A stretch of 39,395 nucleotides of DNA from UBA9410 sp963933065 (GCA_963933065.1 CAWVUB010000005.1:1-39395); one strand, 5' to 3'; positions 22,117 through 31,004 are shown, counted from the first letter of the stretch. The notes: a model not told the origin generated them from the sequence alone. A program made the numbers and translations.

Positions 22117-23673
22117 ATGGCTGACCGCAGGATGACCGAACGTCTCGATGACCTAAATGAGCGTCGCGAGGAGGCGGTGCATGCCGGTCCCGACCGGGCC
22201 GTCAAACGTCAGCATGAGAAGGGAAAGATGCTCGCCCGTGAACGGATCGATTACCTGCTCGACCCAGGCTCCTTTCACGAACTTGACATGCTGGCTAGAC
22301 ATCGAGCTCATGAGAGTGGTGTTGAGGAACGGCCCTATACCGACGGTGTGGTAACCGGTTGGGGTGCTATTGATGGGCGGAAGGTCTTTCTGTTCTCTCA
22401 GGACTTCACAGTGTTCGGTGGGGCCCTTGGCGAGGTGTTCGCTGAGAAGATTCACAAGGTAATGGATTTGGCACTCAGCGTTGGTGCTCCAATGATTGGC
22501 CTAAACGATGGAGCCGGAGCTCGTATCCAAGAAGGTGTGGTCGGTCTCGATGGGTACGGCGGGATCTTCTGGCGAAATGTCCAGGCCTCTGGGGTGATTC
22601 CGCAGATCAGTGTCATTCTTGGTCCATGTGCTGGGGGTGCTGTTTACAGCCCAGCTATGACCGACTTCATTTTTATGGTCCGAGAGAAATCGCACATGTT
22701 CATTACCGGTCCCGATGTTGTAAAGACAGTGACCGGTGAGGAGGTGACACTTGAAGAACTTGGGGGTGCTGGAAGCCACTCAACAAAATCAGGCGTGGCC
22801 ACCTTTGTGTGCGAGGACGAACATGAGGTTCTCGACGAAGTCAAAGCTTTGCTCGCCCAGCTCCCGTCAAACAATCTCGAGAATGCTCCAGTTGTCGAGA
22901 CCGAAGACCCCGCTGACCGTCGCTGCCTCGAACTAAATGATCTCATGCCAGATAGTTCCAACGTTCCCTACGACATGCGAATTGTTATCGAGACGGTGCT
23001 CGACGACAGTGACTTCCTCGAGTACCACGCGGCCTGGGCAGGGAATATCGTTTGTGGCTTTGGGAGAATTGACGGTCAGAGCGTCGGTGTGGTGGCTAAT
23101 CAGCCGATGCACTTCGCCGGGGTGCTCGACATCGAGGCATCAGAGAAAGCAGCCCGATTCGTTCGGACGTGTGATGCCTTTAATATCCCAATCATTACCT
23201 TTGTAGACGTACCTGGGTTCCTGCCCGGTGTCGACCAAGAATATGGCGGGATTATCCGTCACGGAGCCAAGTTGCTCTACGCCTACTGTGAGGCCACCGT
23301 CCCGCGGATACAGGTAATTACCCGTAAGGCCTACGGTGGGGCGTATGTGGTTATGGACTCCAAGTCGGTTGGTTCTGATCTTTCGCTGGCTTGGCCGACA
23401 GCCGAGTTGGCTGTAATGGGCCCGCAGGGTGCAGTTGAGGTTGTCCACCGTCGAGAACTCCAAGACGCCGTTGACCCAGACTCTCGACGAGCCGAATTGG
23501 TCGACGAGTACACGGAAAAGTTCGCCAACCCATATGTAGCAGCCGAGCGCGGCTATGTCGATGATGTGATCGACCCAGCCGATACCCGAATCAAGTTGGT
23601 GGCTGGCCTCCGGATGCTGGCGACAAAAAAGGAAGATCTCCCCCGCCGCAAGCACGGAAACGTTCCCCTCTAG
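22117..23673 (+). CDS. pccB: Acyl-CoA carboxylase beta subunit (propionyl-CoA carboxylase type)
   Basis: This is the carboxyltransferase subunit, 518 residues, that passes carboxybiotin CO2 to propionyl-CoA or acetyl-CoA. Both crotonase-like halves are present: GGALGEVFAEKIHKVMDLAL, IGLNDGAGARIQEGVVGLDGYG and GPCAGGAVYSPAMTDFIFMV in the first, FVDVPGFLPGVDQEYGGIIRHGAKLLYAYCEATVPRIQVITRKAYGGAYVVM in the second. An Asp at the substrate-selectivity position is typical of propionyl-CoA carboxylases, but I have not aligned it. The biotin-carrying alpha subunit is not in this window. A possible -10 TAGCCT lies 10 nt before the ATG. The epsilon subunit follows. Confidence 0.95.
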   Translation: MADRRMTERLDDLNERREEAVHAGPDRAVKRQHEKGKMLARERIDYLLDPGSFHELDMLARHRAHESGVEERPYTDGVVTGWGAIDGRKVFLFSQDFTVFGGALGEVFAEKIHKVMDLALSVGAPMIGLNDGAGARIQEGVVGLDGYGGIFWRNVQASGVIPQISVILGPCAGGAVYSPAMTDFIFMVREKSHMFITGPDVVKTVTGEEVTLEELGGAGSHSTKSGVATFVCEDEHEVLDEVKALLAQLPSNNLENAPVVETEDPADRRCLELNDLMPDSSNVPYDMRIVIETVLDDSDFLEYHAAWAGNIVCGFGRIDGQSVGVVANQPMHFAGVLDIEASEKAARFVRTCDAFNIPIITFVDVPGFLPGVDQEYGGIIRHGAKLLYAYCEATVPRIQVITRKAYGGAYVVMDSKSVGSDLSLAWPTAELAVMGPQGAVEVVHRRELQDAVDPDSRRAELVDEYTEKFANPYVAAERGYVDDVIDPADTRIKLVAGLRMLATKKEDLPRRKHGNVPL

Positions 23674-23698
23674 GGCATTGGGCAACAGGAACCGGTTT

Positions 23699-23893
23699 AT
23701 GAAATCTGAGCAGTCGGGTATCAGTATCACCGCAGAGGGTGCGACGACTCAGGAACTGGCGGCCATCCTTGCGGCAGTTGAGGTCCTATGGCCGAAACCT
23801 GGAAGCGAAGCTCGTACGCCTTCCAGTCCAGGGGCCTGGCGGTTCTCGGGTCGGTGGTGGTCCGCAGATGACCTATCGATTCGCCGCTCTTAG
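23699..23893 (+). CDS. accE: Acyl-CoA carboxylase epsilon subunit
   Basis: This small protein of about 64 residues contains ATTQELAAILAAVEVL and WRFSGRWW, the short helix and Trp-rich tail typical of the actinobacterial carboxylase epsilon subunit. That subunit bridges alpha and beta chains and is found just after the beta gene, as here (25 bp downstream). The start ATG 23699 has a weak AGGA; a TTG at 23678 is an alternative. Its presence supports an actinobacterial host. Confidence 0.75.
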   Translation: MKSEQSGISITAEGATTQELAAILAAVEVLWPKPGSEARTPSSPGAWRFSGRWWSADDLSIRRS

Positions 23894-23900
23894 GGCCGGC

Positions 23901-24620
23901 TTATATACCCAGTTTCTGGGTTGGCCTACCTAGCCAGTCAGGGCCGACCATAGTTATGAGGTTGCTGAGTCTGTTGAGGTAGTCCTCCCGCGAGATTTCG
24001 TAGGCCCCCAGACGAGTCAGGTGTGGTGTGCACCACTGGACGTCGACTAGGTATTGGGTTTCTGCACAGTCGTCTGTCCTATTGGCCATAAACCCAACGA
24101 GGGCGTGCAGGGCTACTTTCGAGGCATCAGTCCGGTGGTGAAACATCGATTCCCCAGCGAACAGGCCACCGATGGCTACTCCGTAGAGGCCACCAGCCAA
24201 ACCATCGTCATCCCACGCTTCGAATGAGTGGGCCCAGCCAAGTTGGTGCAACTCGGTGTAAGCACTGGTCATGCTTTCGTCAATCCAGCCGTGTTCACGG
24301 GTGGGATCAGCACAAGCCACCATCACATCGGCAAAGGCAGTGTTGATCCGGATCTCGTACCGGTCTAACGAGCGCTTTAGCGATCGTGAAACCCTCAGGT
24401 TGTCAATCTCAAGTACCCCCCGTGGGTTGGGTGACCACCAGGCCATCGGTCCACCCGATTCGACAGGCATTGGAAATAGTCCGGACCTGTAAGCGGCCAG
24501 GAGCGTTCCGGGGTTTATATCGGCACCCACACCGACGACCCCATGGGCGTCAGCTGTGTCGGCTTGAGGAAACGCCCAAGTACTAGGTGGTGGTTCGACT
24601 GGTCGATACTCCCTAGGCAT
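23901..24620 (-). CDS. aat: Leucyl/phenylalanyl-tRNA--protein transferase
   Basis: The enzyme adds Leu or Phe to proteins with N-terminal Arg or Lys, making them N-end-rule substrates. The 239-residue sequence has the family blocks GVVGVGADINPGTLLAAYRSGLFPMP, MAWWSPNPRGVL, WIDESMTSAYTELHQLGWAHSFEAW, LYGVAIGGLFAGESMFH and TQYLVDVQW. It has no clear Shine-Dalgarno site and no nearby -10, so the true start may differ slightly. It converges on the carboxylase genes (7 bp apart). The partner genes clpA or clpS are not in this window. Confidence 0.94.
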   Translation of the reverse strand: MPREYRPVEPPPSTWAFPQADTADAHGVVGVGADINPGTLLAAYRSGLFPMPVESGGPMAWWSPNPRGVLEIDNLRVSRSLKRSLDRYEIRINTAFADVMVACADPTREHGWIDESMTSAYTELHQLGWAHSFEAWDDDGLAGGLYGVAIGGLFAGESMFHHRTDASKVALHALVGFMANRTDDCAETQYLVDVQWCTPHLTRLGAYEISREDYLNRLSNLITMVGPDWLGRPTQKLGI

Positions 24621-24648
24621 GGGTGGCGTACTTGTTCCTATCTACCGG

Positions 24649-25464
24649 TTAGTCAACTTCGATGGTCACGGACTGGACTAGAACGTCTCGGCTAGGGCCG
24701 CCGCCGTACTGTGAAGTTGGATCCACTGTGTACAAATTCATCATTGACTGCAGAACTTCAATTCCGACTTCATCTGCCCGGCCAAAGACGATGTACGAGC
24801 CGTTGGTGTCCAGTAGTGAGGTCTGAGCACCGGCAGCGAAGAAGAACTGTGCGCCAGAACTATTTGGCCCAGATGAACGTGCCATTACCAAGTCGCCCGG
24901 TTGGTAAGTAAATGGGCCAAGGATCTGGCCCGACGCCGTGGTCAAAAACTCCCCACCCTCGTCGGGAATGTTATAGCCGGGGCCCTGATCTGACCAGTCG
25001 TTGGAGTTTGGTGCACCGCCCTGGATGATGTCAATCGAAGGGTCGAATCGAAACAGCATCGTTGCGTCGTAGTACCCGTACCGGGACAGCACCACAAAGT
25101 TATTTACCGTTTCAGGGGTGCGGGCTTTATCGAGGGCAACCCGGATCTCGCCTTCGGTGGTGTCGAACACCGCGGTGTAGTTGACGCCAGGTTCCAAGCA
25201 CCAGGTGGGACGGATGGTGAAGGCCAGTCGTGGGGCATCGGACTTGTCAGGTGCCGGACATCTTTCAGGTATTGGCAGAGTTGGCGTGGCTACTTGGTTG
25301 GAATCTGAGCCGGCAGTTCCCACCACCACGAAGGCCAAACTCCCAATCATCATCAGGGCTATCAAGCCCGCCACCACCCGGAGGATGATTGGGCGACCAC
25401 CCCGGTTGGTAGATCTACTGCTGACTGATTGTTGCTGTTTGGGGCGTTGAGACTTGTGGGCCAT
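24649..25464 (-). CDS. Membrane-anchored cyclophilin-type peptidyl-prolyl isomerase
   Basis: The 271-residue protein begins with a basic cytoplasmic segment, one membrane helix (ILRVVAGLIALMMIGSLAFVVVG), and then a cyclophilin domain with FDTTEGEIRVALDKARTPETVNNFVVLSRYGYYDATMLFRF, GDLVMARSSGPNSSGAQFFFAAG and YIVFGRADEVGIEVLQSM. The SGAQFFF block is the active-site core. It would fold proteins on the outer face of the membrane. The ATG lacks a Shine-Dalgarno site and lies 8 nt after TAAGGT. It is 28 bp from the end of aat on the same strand, and divergent from the aspartate kinase gene. Confidence 0.9.
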   Translation of the reverse strand: MAHKSQRPKQQQSVSSRSTNRGGRPIILRVVAGLIALMMIGSLAFVVVGTAGSDSNQVATPTLPIPERCPAPDKSDAPRLAFTIRPTWCLEPGVNYTAVFDTTEGEIRVALDKARTPETVNNFVVLSRYGYYDATMLFRFDPSIDIIQGGAPNSNDWSDQGPGYNIPDEGGEFLTTASGQILGPFTYQPGDLVMARSSGPNSSGAQFFFAAGAQTSLLDTNGSYIVFGRADEVGIEVLQSMMNLYTVDPTSQYGGGPSRDVLVQSVTIEVD

Positions 25465-25472
25465 GGGTCGGC

Positions 25473-25478
25473 ACCTTA
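25473..25478 (-). promoter_or_regulatory. -10 element for the leaderless cyclophilin gene
   Basis: TAAGGT on the minus strand is followed after 8 nt by the ATG, with no Shine-Dalgarno site. Confidence 0.5.
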
Positions 25479-25553
25479 CCGAGTGACGTTGTCCGTCGAT
25501 TCCGTAATTCGTGTCTCACGTAAACCTGCATCAGTCACTGTGTGGGTCGCCGC

Positions 25554-25559
25554 TAGCGT
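25554..25559 (+). promoter_or_regulatory. -10 element for leaderless aspartate kinase
   Basis: TAGCGT is followed after 8 nt by GTG 25568. The same CGCTAGCGT context is found upstream of the transporter gene at 31918. Confidence 0.5.
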
Positions 25560-25567
25560 GGACCTCT

Positions 25568-26785
25568 GTGTCACTAGTCGTCCAAAAGTTCGGAGGTACC
25601 TCCGTCGCTGATGCGGAACGCATGCGCGAGGTAGCCCATCACGTAGCCCGCACTGTGCGGCGCGGCGATCAGGTAGTGCTCGTGGTCTCTGCGATGGGCA
25701 AGGAGACCGACGAGCTGCTTCGACTGGCTGGTGAGGTGTCGGTGGTTCACCCTGGCCGCGAGATGGACATGTTGATTACGGCAGGTGAGCGCAAGGCCAT
25801 GGCTTTGGTTTGTATGGCGCTGCATCACATTGGTATCGACTCTGAATCGTTCACTGGGAGCCAAGCCGGTTTTCTTACTGACACCAATCACCAGAACGCC
25901 AAAATTGTCGACGTCCGACCCGGCCGGGTCCAGTCGTCATTGGATGCGGGACGAGTCCCGGTGATCGGTGGATCTCAGGGAGTATCTACCGATAATGACG
26001 TGACATTTTTGGGTCGCGGTGGTTCTGACACCACAGCAGTGGCCATCGCCCATGCCCTCGGTGCCGACACGTGTGAGTTGTATACCGACGTGACCGGAGT
26101 GTTCACCACTGATCCTCGGGTAGTGCCTACAGCCCGACGTATGCACAATGTCTCGTTTGACGAGTTGCTGGAGATGACGGCTACCGGCTGTCCGAAGCCG
26201 GCGATGCGATCAGTTGAATATGCACGTACCCATGGAGTGCGTCTTCACGTCCGTTCTGCCTTCACTTGGCAGGAGGGAACGTGGGTCGATGAGGAGGTAT
26301 CTGATATGGAACAGGCCATTGTTTCGGCGGTCACCCACGACATGGCGGAGGCCAAGATGACGTTGGTGGGTGTGCCTGATCGGCCTGGGGTTGCCGCAAC
26401 GGTGTTTCGTGCACTGGCTGACCTAGAGGTCAACGTGGACATGATCGTTCAGAATGTCTCCACTCAAGGTGTTACCGATATCTCGTTTACTGTTCCTCAC
26501 GACGATCTGCCCCGGGCGATGGAGCACACCCATCTCCTGGCCGAGGAGGTAGGTGCTGGTGGGGTGACCTCAGACGACACGATCGCTCGAGTAAGCGTCA
26601 TCGGTGCCGGGATGCGTTCCAACCCGGGAGTGGCCGCCACCATGTTTGAAACGCTGGCCAACTGTGGGGTGAATATCCAGATGATTTCAACATCAGCGAT
26701 CCGGGTAAGTTGCGTTGTCGACGGGGATCAGGTGGAGAACGCGGTGAGGGCGTTGCACGACGCGTTTGGCCTAGCCGAGGACTGA
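25568..26785 (+). CDS. lysC: Aspartate kinase
   Basis: The enzyme phosphorylates aspartate in the first step toward Lys, Thr, Met and diaminopimelate. GTG 25568 gives the canonical N-terminus SLVVQKFGGTSVADAERM; the frame is open back to 25511. The kinase domain includes VIGGSQGVSTDNDVTFLGRGGSDTTAVAIAHALGAD and the ELYTDVTGVFTTDPR block. Two ACT domains follow (MTLVGVPDRPGVAATVFRAL and VSVIGAGMRSNPGVAATMFETLANCGVNIQMISTSAIRVSC), which bind Lys/Thr for feedback inhibition. The length of 405 residues is standard. asd lies 2 kb downstream, with two lipoprotein genes between. Confidence 0.96.
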   Translation: MSLVVQKFGGTSVADAERMREVAHHVARTVRRGDQVVLVVSAMGKETDELLRLAGEVSVVHPGREMDMLITAGERKAMALVCMALHHIGIDSESFTGSQAGFLTDTNHQNAKIVDVRPGRVQSSLDAGRVPVIGGSQGVSTDNDVTFLGRGGSDTTAVAIAHALGADTCELYTDVTGVFTTDPRVVPTARRMHNVSFDELLEMTATGCPKPAMRSVEYARTHGVRLHVRSAFTWQEGTWVDEEVSDMEQAIVSAVTHDMAEAKMTLVGVPDRPGVAATVFRALADLEVNVDMIVQNVSTQGVTDISFTVPHDDLPRAMEHTHLLAEEVGAGGVTSDDTIARVSVIGAGMRSNPGVAATMFETLANCGVNIQMISTSAIRVSCVVDGDQVENAVRALHDAFGLAED

Positions 26786-26863
26786 GATCTGCTTCCCTAT
26801 CCACTTTGCTCTGTAGGCGGTCAACTTTCCCGGTTCACAGAGGATTCTGAAGGTGCTCCAATA

Positions 26864-27943
26864 ATGACAATTCCAAGACCGGTGCTACTCGGTCTGTTCC
26901 TAGGAGTGTTACTGGTTCTAACGGCCTGTGGCTCTTCTAGCACTGGAGTAGAACGTGCTACGACAGCAACTGCTGACCCTGTTGAGACCACAATATTTGA
27001 GGTGATGGTTACCACGGTCACGCCAGATAGTGCCCGGAGCGGCTTTGTATCTGATGCAGTGGCTGCAACGCCACTTCTCGATGGTCTGACTGAGGATGAT
27101 CTGGGTTGTGTAGCCGACCACCTATTGGCCGACATGGATCCGGCTGAAGTCGTGGCCCTGACACGTAATGGCCCTCGACCAGACCAGGCGGAGTTCGCTG
27201 TGTTTGCCCTGCGAGATTGCGATCTGGTGCTCTACGTGGTGACCCTTGGTATTGGTGAGGCCCTTACCGACCATCCTGACGCTCCGCCTGTCGATCCCGT
27301 ATGCCTTCTTGAGGGGTTGACTGACGATGATTTGGTGCCCTATTTGCGCGCGCGCTTCGAGACGGGCTCCGTGGACTTAAATGACGACGAAGCCATGGAT
27401 CTGTTGACGGAAACGTCAATGTTGGCCAACGCCATTCGTTGTTCGAACGGAGCAAAGTCCGGTGTGTACGGAGATGCCCCAGCGGTATGCGCCGAGTTGG
27501 CCGACCGGCTCGGTGATCTGATTGCGTTCTTGATGAAACTGGAGATCACCACTGACGGTGAGCCTGACCTGTTCGCCTTGGAAGGTGCATTCCGGATCAC
27601 TGACCAGATATTTACTTGGTTGACCGATCAGGTTCCTGCTGGGTTGCAAGATGATGCCGTGTTAGTGCGGGACACGACGGGTCGAATTAATACTTTGCTG
27701 GTTGAGGCCTTTGCTGACTTCTCAGAGTCAGCGGACGACCCCCCAGCCGATGAAGACCAAAGCGTTGGTAACGAAGGCCCGATGGTTACTTTTCTTGCTG
27801 CAATTACGCAGATTAGCGTTGAGTTGGAAGTCGGAATGGATGAGGTAGTTGCTGCGTCGGCGCGTCTGGAGGACTGGACGGTTGATCGGTGTGGCGAGTC
27901 TTCTTCGATTCTTTTTGATTTGCTGGCCGGTGTCGGGGCCTGA
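26864..27943 (+). CDS. Lipoprotein of unknown function
   Basis: This 359-residue protein begins with a signal peptide ending in the lipobox LTAC, so it is a predicted lipoprotein. I do not recognise the rest. It is acidic, with several Cys spaced through the chain (GCVADH, LRDCDL, VCLLEG, IRCSNG, VCAELA, DRCGES). The block CAELADRLGDLIAFLMKLE followed by TWLTDQVPAGLQDDAVLV recurs in the next gene, so the two are tandem paralogues sharing one domain. The stop overlaps the next ATG by one base. The pair sits between aspartate kinase and aspartate-semialdehyde dehydrogenase; no functional link is evident. Confidence 0.7.
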   Translation: MTIPRPVLLGLFLGVLLVLTACGSSSTGVERATTATADPVETTIFEVMVTTVTPDSARSGFVSDAVAATPLLDGLTEDDLGCVADHLLADMDPAEVVALTRNGPRPDQAEFAVFALRDCDLVLYVVTLGIGEALTDHPDAPPVDPVCLLEGLTDDDLVPYLRARFETGSVDLNDDEAMDLLTETSMLANAIRCSNGAKSGVYGDAPAVCAELADRLGDLIAFLMKLEITTDGEPDLFALEGAFRITDQIFTWLTDQVPAGLQDDAVLVRDTTGRINTLLVEAFADFSESADDPPADEDQSVGNEGPMVTFLAAITQISVELEVGMDEVVAASARLEDWTVDRCGESSSILFDLLAGVGA

Positions 27944-28677
27944 TGCCAGAAAATCGCCCAGCTGGGGATAGATGGAAAGTTCTGGCCATTGTTTTGGTCA
28001 TAGTTCCGGTTCTGACACTTGCGGCCTGTGGCGAAAAGCCAACTATGTCCGACCGCGTCTCAGTTCCAACAGAAATGCTGATTGAGGAGGCTTCGACGAC
28101 TCCTTCGACCATTATGTCCACGACAACAACTGTGCTTGTGCCGACCACCATTGTGTCGACTGTGCCGCCCACTATTGCGGTGGCTGCACCGTCCACCACG
28201 TTGGCTGGTGGACCGATCCCAGAGGCAGAAGCAGGCTTCTGTGCTGAGTTGGCAGTCAAATCCGGTGGGTTAATCCTTGAAGTTGAGCGGGTGCTCCCAG
28301 CCGATGGTGTTTTGGACCCGTTAAGTCAACGTGCCCTGCTGTTGGCTACCAGGAACCTGTTGGCTTGGACCAATAATCGAATCCCCAGTGGGCTTCGGGC
28401 CGACGTTGGACTTTTGAACCGGGTCTACGCTGACCTAGGAATTGAACTGGACCGCTTGGATCCCGGGATGGTGACCATGCCTAGGCTTCAGGCTCTCGTT
28501 TTTACTTACGTGTTGGACTCACCAGTTGTGGATCCATATGAGTTGGACCTCTCTGCCCGACGACTTGGGGCCTTCGTAGACCAGTCGTGCGGTCATGGTT
28601 ATCCGATCATGGAGGCCATGAATGACTTATTCAGCCCTGAACCCACCCCGATCAATGAGACCTTTCCGGACGACTGA
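27943..28677 (+). CDS. Lipoprotein of unknown function, paralogue of the preceding gene
   Basis: This 244-residue protein has a signal peptide with the lipobox LAAC, then a Thr/Ser/Pro-rich linker (about residues 45-90) much like the one in the lipoprotein at 14709. The C-terminal domain starts FCAELAVKSGGLILEVERVL and continues LLAWTNNRIPSGLRADVGLLN, matching a block in the gene before it. The start codon overlaps the upstream stop (TGATG). It would be anchored outside the membrane. Function unknown. Confidence 0.7.
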   Translation: MPENRPAGDRWKVLAIVLVIVPVLTLAACGEKPTMSDRVSVPTEMLIEEASTTPSTIMSTTTTVLVPTTIVSTVPPTIAVAAPSTTLAGGPIPEAEAGFCAELAVKSGGLILEVERVLPADGVLDPLSQRALLLATRNLLAWTNNRIPSGLRADVGLLNRVYADLGIELDRLDPGMVTMPRLQALVFTYVLDSPVVDPYELDLSARRLGAFVDQSCGHGYPIMEAMNDLFSPEPTPINETFPDD

Positions 28678-28738
28678 ATTCCCTGAGAATGCATGGCACT
28701 TGTCTGGGAATCGCCGGCGAGCCCTGCCTTACCATCGG

Positions 28739-28744
28739 TAGTGT
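28739..28744 (+). promoter_or_regulatory. -10 element for leaderless asd
   Basis: TAGTGT is followed after 7 nt (aagcaga) by the asd ATG, with no Shine-Dalgarno site. Confidence 0.5.
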
Positions 28745-28751
28745 AAGCAGA

Positions 28752-29774
28752 ATGGACATTGCGGTCGTCGGTGCTACCGGTCAGGTTGGAGGGGTGATGC
28801 GCGCCCTTCTTGACGAGCGTGCTTTCCCTGTGGGAAACCTTCGATTTTTTGCTTCGGCCCGCTCGGCGGGTTCCGTTATTCCGTGGCGAGATAGAGAGTT
28901 GGTCGTGGAGGATACGGCCACTGCCGACTGGTCGGGTATCGATGTGGCCTTAGTGAGCGCTGGTAAGACGGCGTCGCTTCAACATTCGCCAGACATGGCC
29001 GCAGCCGGGGTGACAGTTATCGATAACTCTTCGGGCTGGCGGATGGATCCCAAGGTTCCCCTAGTGGTACCGGAGGTCAATGCGTACGCCTTGGATGACA
29101 TCTCAAAGGGCATCGTGGCCAACCCAAATTGTACGACCATGGCTGCCATGCCGGTTTTGGGTCCGTTGCACGCTGAGGCTGGGCTCCGGTCGTTGACAAT
29201 CGCTACATATCAGGCAGTCTCAGGCGCTGGGCTGGCAGGTGTCGACGAGTTGGCCTCGCAAGTAGCCGCGGTTATCGACAGCGCGTCGGACCTGGTTTAC
29301 GACGGTGGGTCAGTCAATTTTCCGGAGCCCTCTTCGTTTGCTCGGACTATTGCTTTCAACGTGCTTGCTCACGCTGGGTCGTTTGTTGATGATGGCCGCG
29401 GCGAGACCGACGAGGAGCAGAAGCTTCGTGATGAGAGTCGAAAGATCCTAGGCATCCCAGATCTAGCTGTCTCTGGAACGTGCGTGCGGGTGCCAGTATT
29501 CACGGGACACTCCATGGCGGTGCACGCCGAGTTTGATCGGCCCATCTCACCTGAACGGGCGACCGAGTTGTTAGTTGGGGCACCGGGCGTGGTACTGGCC
29601 AATGTGCCAACCCCGCTGGATGCTGCTGGGATCGATCCGACCATGGTCGGTCGTATCCGTACCGACGAGACTCGGACCAATGGCCTGTCGCTGTTCCTGT
29701 CGGGGGACAATCTGCGCAAGGGTGCGGCTCTCAACACGATTCAGATCGCTGAGGAACTGCTCCGACGACGTTGA
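28752..29774 (+). CDS. asd: Aspartate-semialdehyde dehydrogenase
   Basis: The enzyme reduces aspartyl phosphate with NADPH to aspartate semialdehyde, right after aspartate kinase in the pathway. The N-terminus MDIAVVGATGQVGGVMRALL is the nucleotide fold; NPNCTTMAAMPVL carries the catalytic Cys; QAVSGAGLAGVDEL and VPVFTGHSMAVHAEF (with the active-site His) also fit. ATG 28752 gives the canonical start and 340 residues; the frame opens earlier at 28689 but that segment has no family similarity. It has its own likely leaderless promoter. Confidence 0.96.
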   Translation: MDIAVVGATGQVGGVMRALLDERAFPVGNLRFFASARSAGSVIPWRDRELVVEDTATADWSGIDVALVSAGKTASLQHSPDMAAAGVTVIDNSSGWRMDPKVPLVVPEVNAYALDDISKGIVANPNCTTMAAMPVLGPLHAEAGLRSLTIATYQAVSGAGLAGVDELASQVAAVIDSASDLVYDGGSVNFPEPSSFARTIAFNVLAHAGSFVDDGRGETDEEQKLRDESRKILGIPDLAVSGTCVRVPVFTGHSMAVHAEFDRPISPERATELLVGAPGVVLANVPTPLDAAGIDPTMVGRIRTDETRTNGLSLFLSGDNLRKGAALNTIQIAEELLRRR

Positions 29775-29816
29775 TCTAGGTTGCAGGGTGGAGTCCAATA
29801 GCCATTGGTTATGTGC

Positions 29817-30068
29817 TCAGGGCGGGTTGGTCACGTAGCGGGCTACTGCGTCGTCGAGAGACAGGTCCAGTTGGTTGGCTAAACTTGCTAACCAGGCCAG
29901 GACGTCGCCGAGTTCGTGAAGTTGCTGATCAGACGTGCCCTTGCGGGTGGCTTGGGCCAGTTCGCCGAGCTCTTCGCACAACCAGGCCACAGTGGCCGGA
30001 ATCCCTCGGGCACGGTCAACATCCCCGTACAGGTCTTCCATGAGTGACTGCACCTCAGCGAGTTCCAT
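29817..30068 (-). CDS. MazG-like nucleotide pyrophosphohydrolase
   Basis: This short protein of 83 residues resembles a single MazG domain. The helix WLCEELGELAQATRK and the later HELGDVLAWLASLAN carry the E-E-x-x-E and E-x-x-D metal-binding patterns. MazG enzymes hydrolyse nucleoside triphosphates to monophosphates and pyrophosphate, clearing altered or excess nucleotides. The start has no Shine-Dalgarno site and lies 7 nt after TACCGT. It is divergent from a hypothetical gene and converges on asd. Confidence 0.82.
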   Translation of the reverse strand: MELAEVQSLMEDLYGDVDRARGIPATVAWLCEELGELAQATRKGTSDQQLHELGDVLAWLASLANQLDLSLDDAVARYVTNPP

Positions 30069-30075
30069 GAGGCGG

Positions 30076-30081
30076 ACGGTA
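30076..30081 (-). promoter_or_regulatory. -10 element for the leaderless MazG-like gene
   Basis: TACCGT on the minus strand is followed after 7 nt by the ATG, with no Shine-Dalgarno site. Confidence 0.5.
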
Positions 30082-30121
30082 TCGGTCTCCGTTTAGCTCT
30101 GCAGGTATCCACCTATCGCGC

Positions 30122-30487
30122 GTGTGTTCGATCCACACTCACTGTGTGCTCTCAAACAGTTCACTTCCTGACGGCCCAGCCGATAATGGTCTGATCTCCG
30201 ACATCGAGGCCACACAGGTGCTTCGGGCACTAGATGCTCTCGATGAGTTGGAGGCAGCGGCCGTCAAGTTGGTACGGGCTGAACTGGCGGTCGGGCCAGC
30301 CCTTGACGGACTAATCGCTGACCCACTTACCGAGGGGACTCGTCTAGATCTTTTGTGCCTTGTTGACACAATGGCCGTAGACGTGCTGGGCGTGTTTGGC
30401 CGAGGCGAAATGTTGCAACGCCTTATTAATGAGGCACCTGCAGGTGGAGCCCGCGACGCGTTGGCTGAGCATCTGTCACGTTCCTGA
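30122..30487 (+). CDS. Hypothetical protein
   Basis: I recognise no family. The frame codes for about 121 residues, mainly helical: IEATQVLRALDALDELEAAAVKLVRAELAVGPALDGLI then TRLDLLCLVDTMAVDVLGVFGRGEMLQRLINEAPAGGARDALAEHL. It has no signal peptide or membrane segment. Starts at GTG 30122 or GTG 30146 are possible and neither has a ribosome site. It occupies the gap between the MazG-like gene and the convergent YbaK gene, which favours a real gene. Confidence 0.5.
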   Translation: MCSIHTHCVLSNSSLPDGPADNGLISDIEATQVLRALDALDELEAAAVKLVRAELAVGPALDGLIADPLTEGTRLDLLCLVDTMAVDVLGVFGRGEMLQRLINEAPAGGARDALAEHLSRS

Positions 30488-30494
30488 CTCCGTA

Positions 30495-31004
30495 TCAGGT
30501 CCCAGTTTGTGGGATGGGCTGGGCCAGCCCTTCTACCGCTTCGGCAAGGGGAAGAGAGAGTAACCCAACTGGTGGTAGGAGTAACTTTCGGTCGCGTGAC
30601 CCACCTCCTACTACTACTTGGCGCCGAACCATTACAGCAGCGTCAATCCAGATGGGAATATTACGGCTGGCGGGTAGACCGAATGGGGTAACGCCGCCGA
30701 TCTGCATACCGGTAATCCCTGTTGTCTCATCTGCACTGGCGAACGATGCCTTGCGTGTGCCCAGCCGACGACGGACCGTTCCGTTGACGTCGAGCCGATG
30801 GGTTGCCAGTACGAGGCATAGGGCAAAGGGGGCTGGTTCGTTGTTACGTGTCTTTCCAGCAACGAGGATGGCGTTTGCTGAGTCAGAGTGATCAATGTCA
30901 TAGGCGGCGCAGAAGGTGGCGGTATCAGCCAAAGTTGGGTCACATGCCATTACCTCATACTCAATTTCGAGGTTCAGTAATTGTTCGAGGACAGGGTCGT
31001 TCAT
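30495..31004 (-). CDS. YbaK/EbsC-type aminoacyl-tRNA deacylase
   Basis: This 169-residue protein has the YbaK/ProX fold: TADTATFCAAYDIDHSDSANAILVAG, ATHRLDVNGTVRRRLGTRKASFASADETTGITGMQIGGVTPFGLP. The conserved Lys and the G-x-x-P-F-G segment are present. Members hydrolyse mischarged tRNAs such as Cys-tRNA(Pro) or Ala-tRNA(Pro). Its ATG overlaps the stop of the upstream transporter gene (ATGA), so the two are cotranslated. Exact specificity cannot be told from sequence. Confidence 0.85.
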   Translation of the reverse strand: MNDPVLEQLLNLEIEYEVMACDPTLADTATFCAAYDIDHSDSANAILVAGKTRNNEPAPFALCLVLATHRLDVNGTVRRRLGTRKASFASADETTGITGMQIGGVTPFGLPASRNIPIWIDAAVMVRRQVVVGGGSRDRKLLLPPVGLLSLPLAEAVEGLAQPIPQTGT

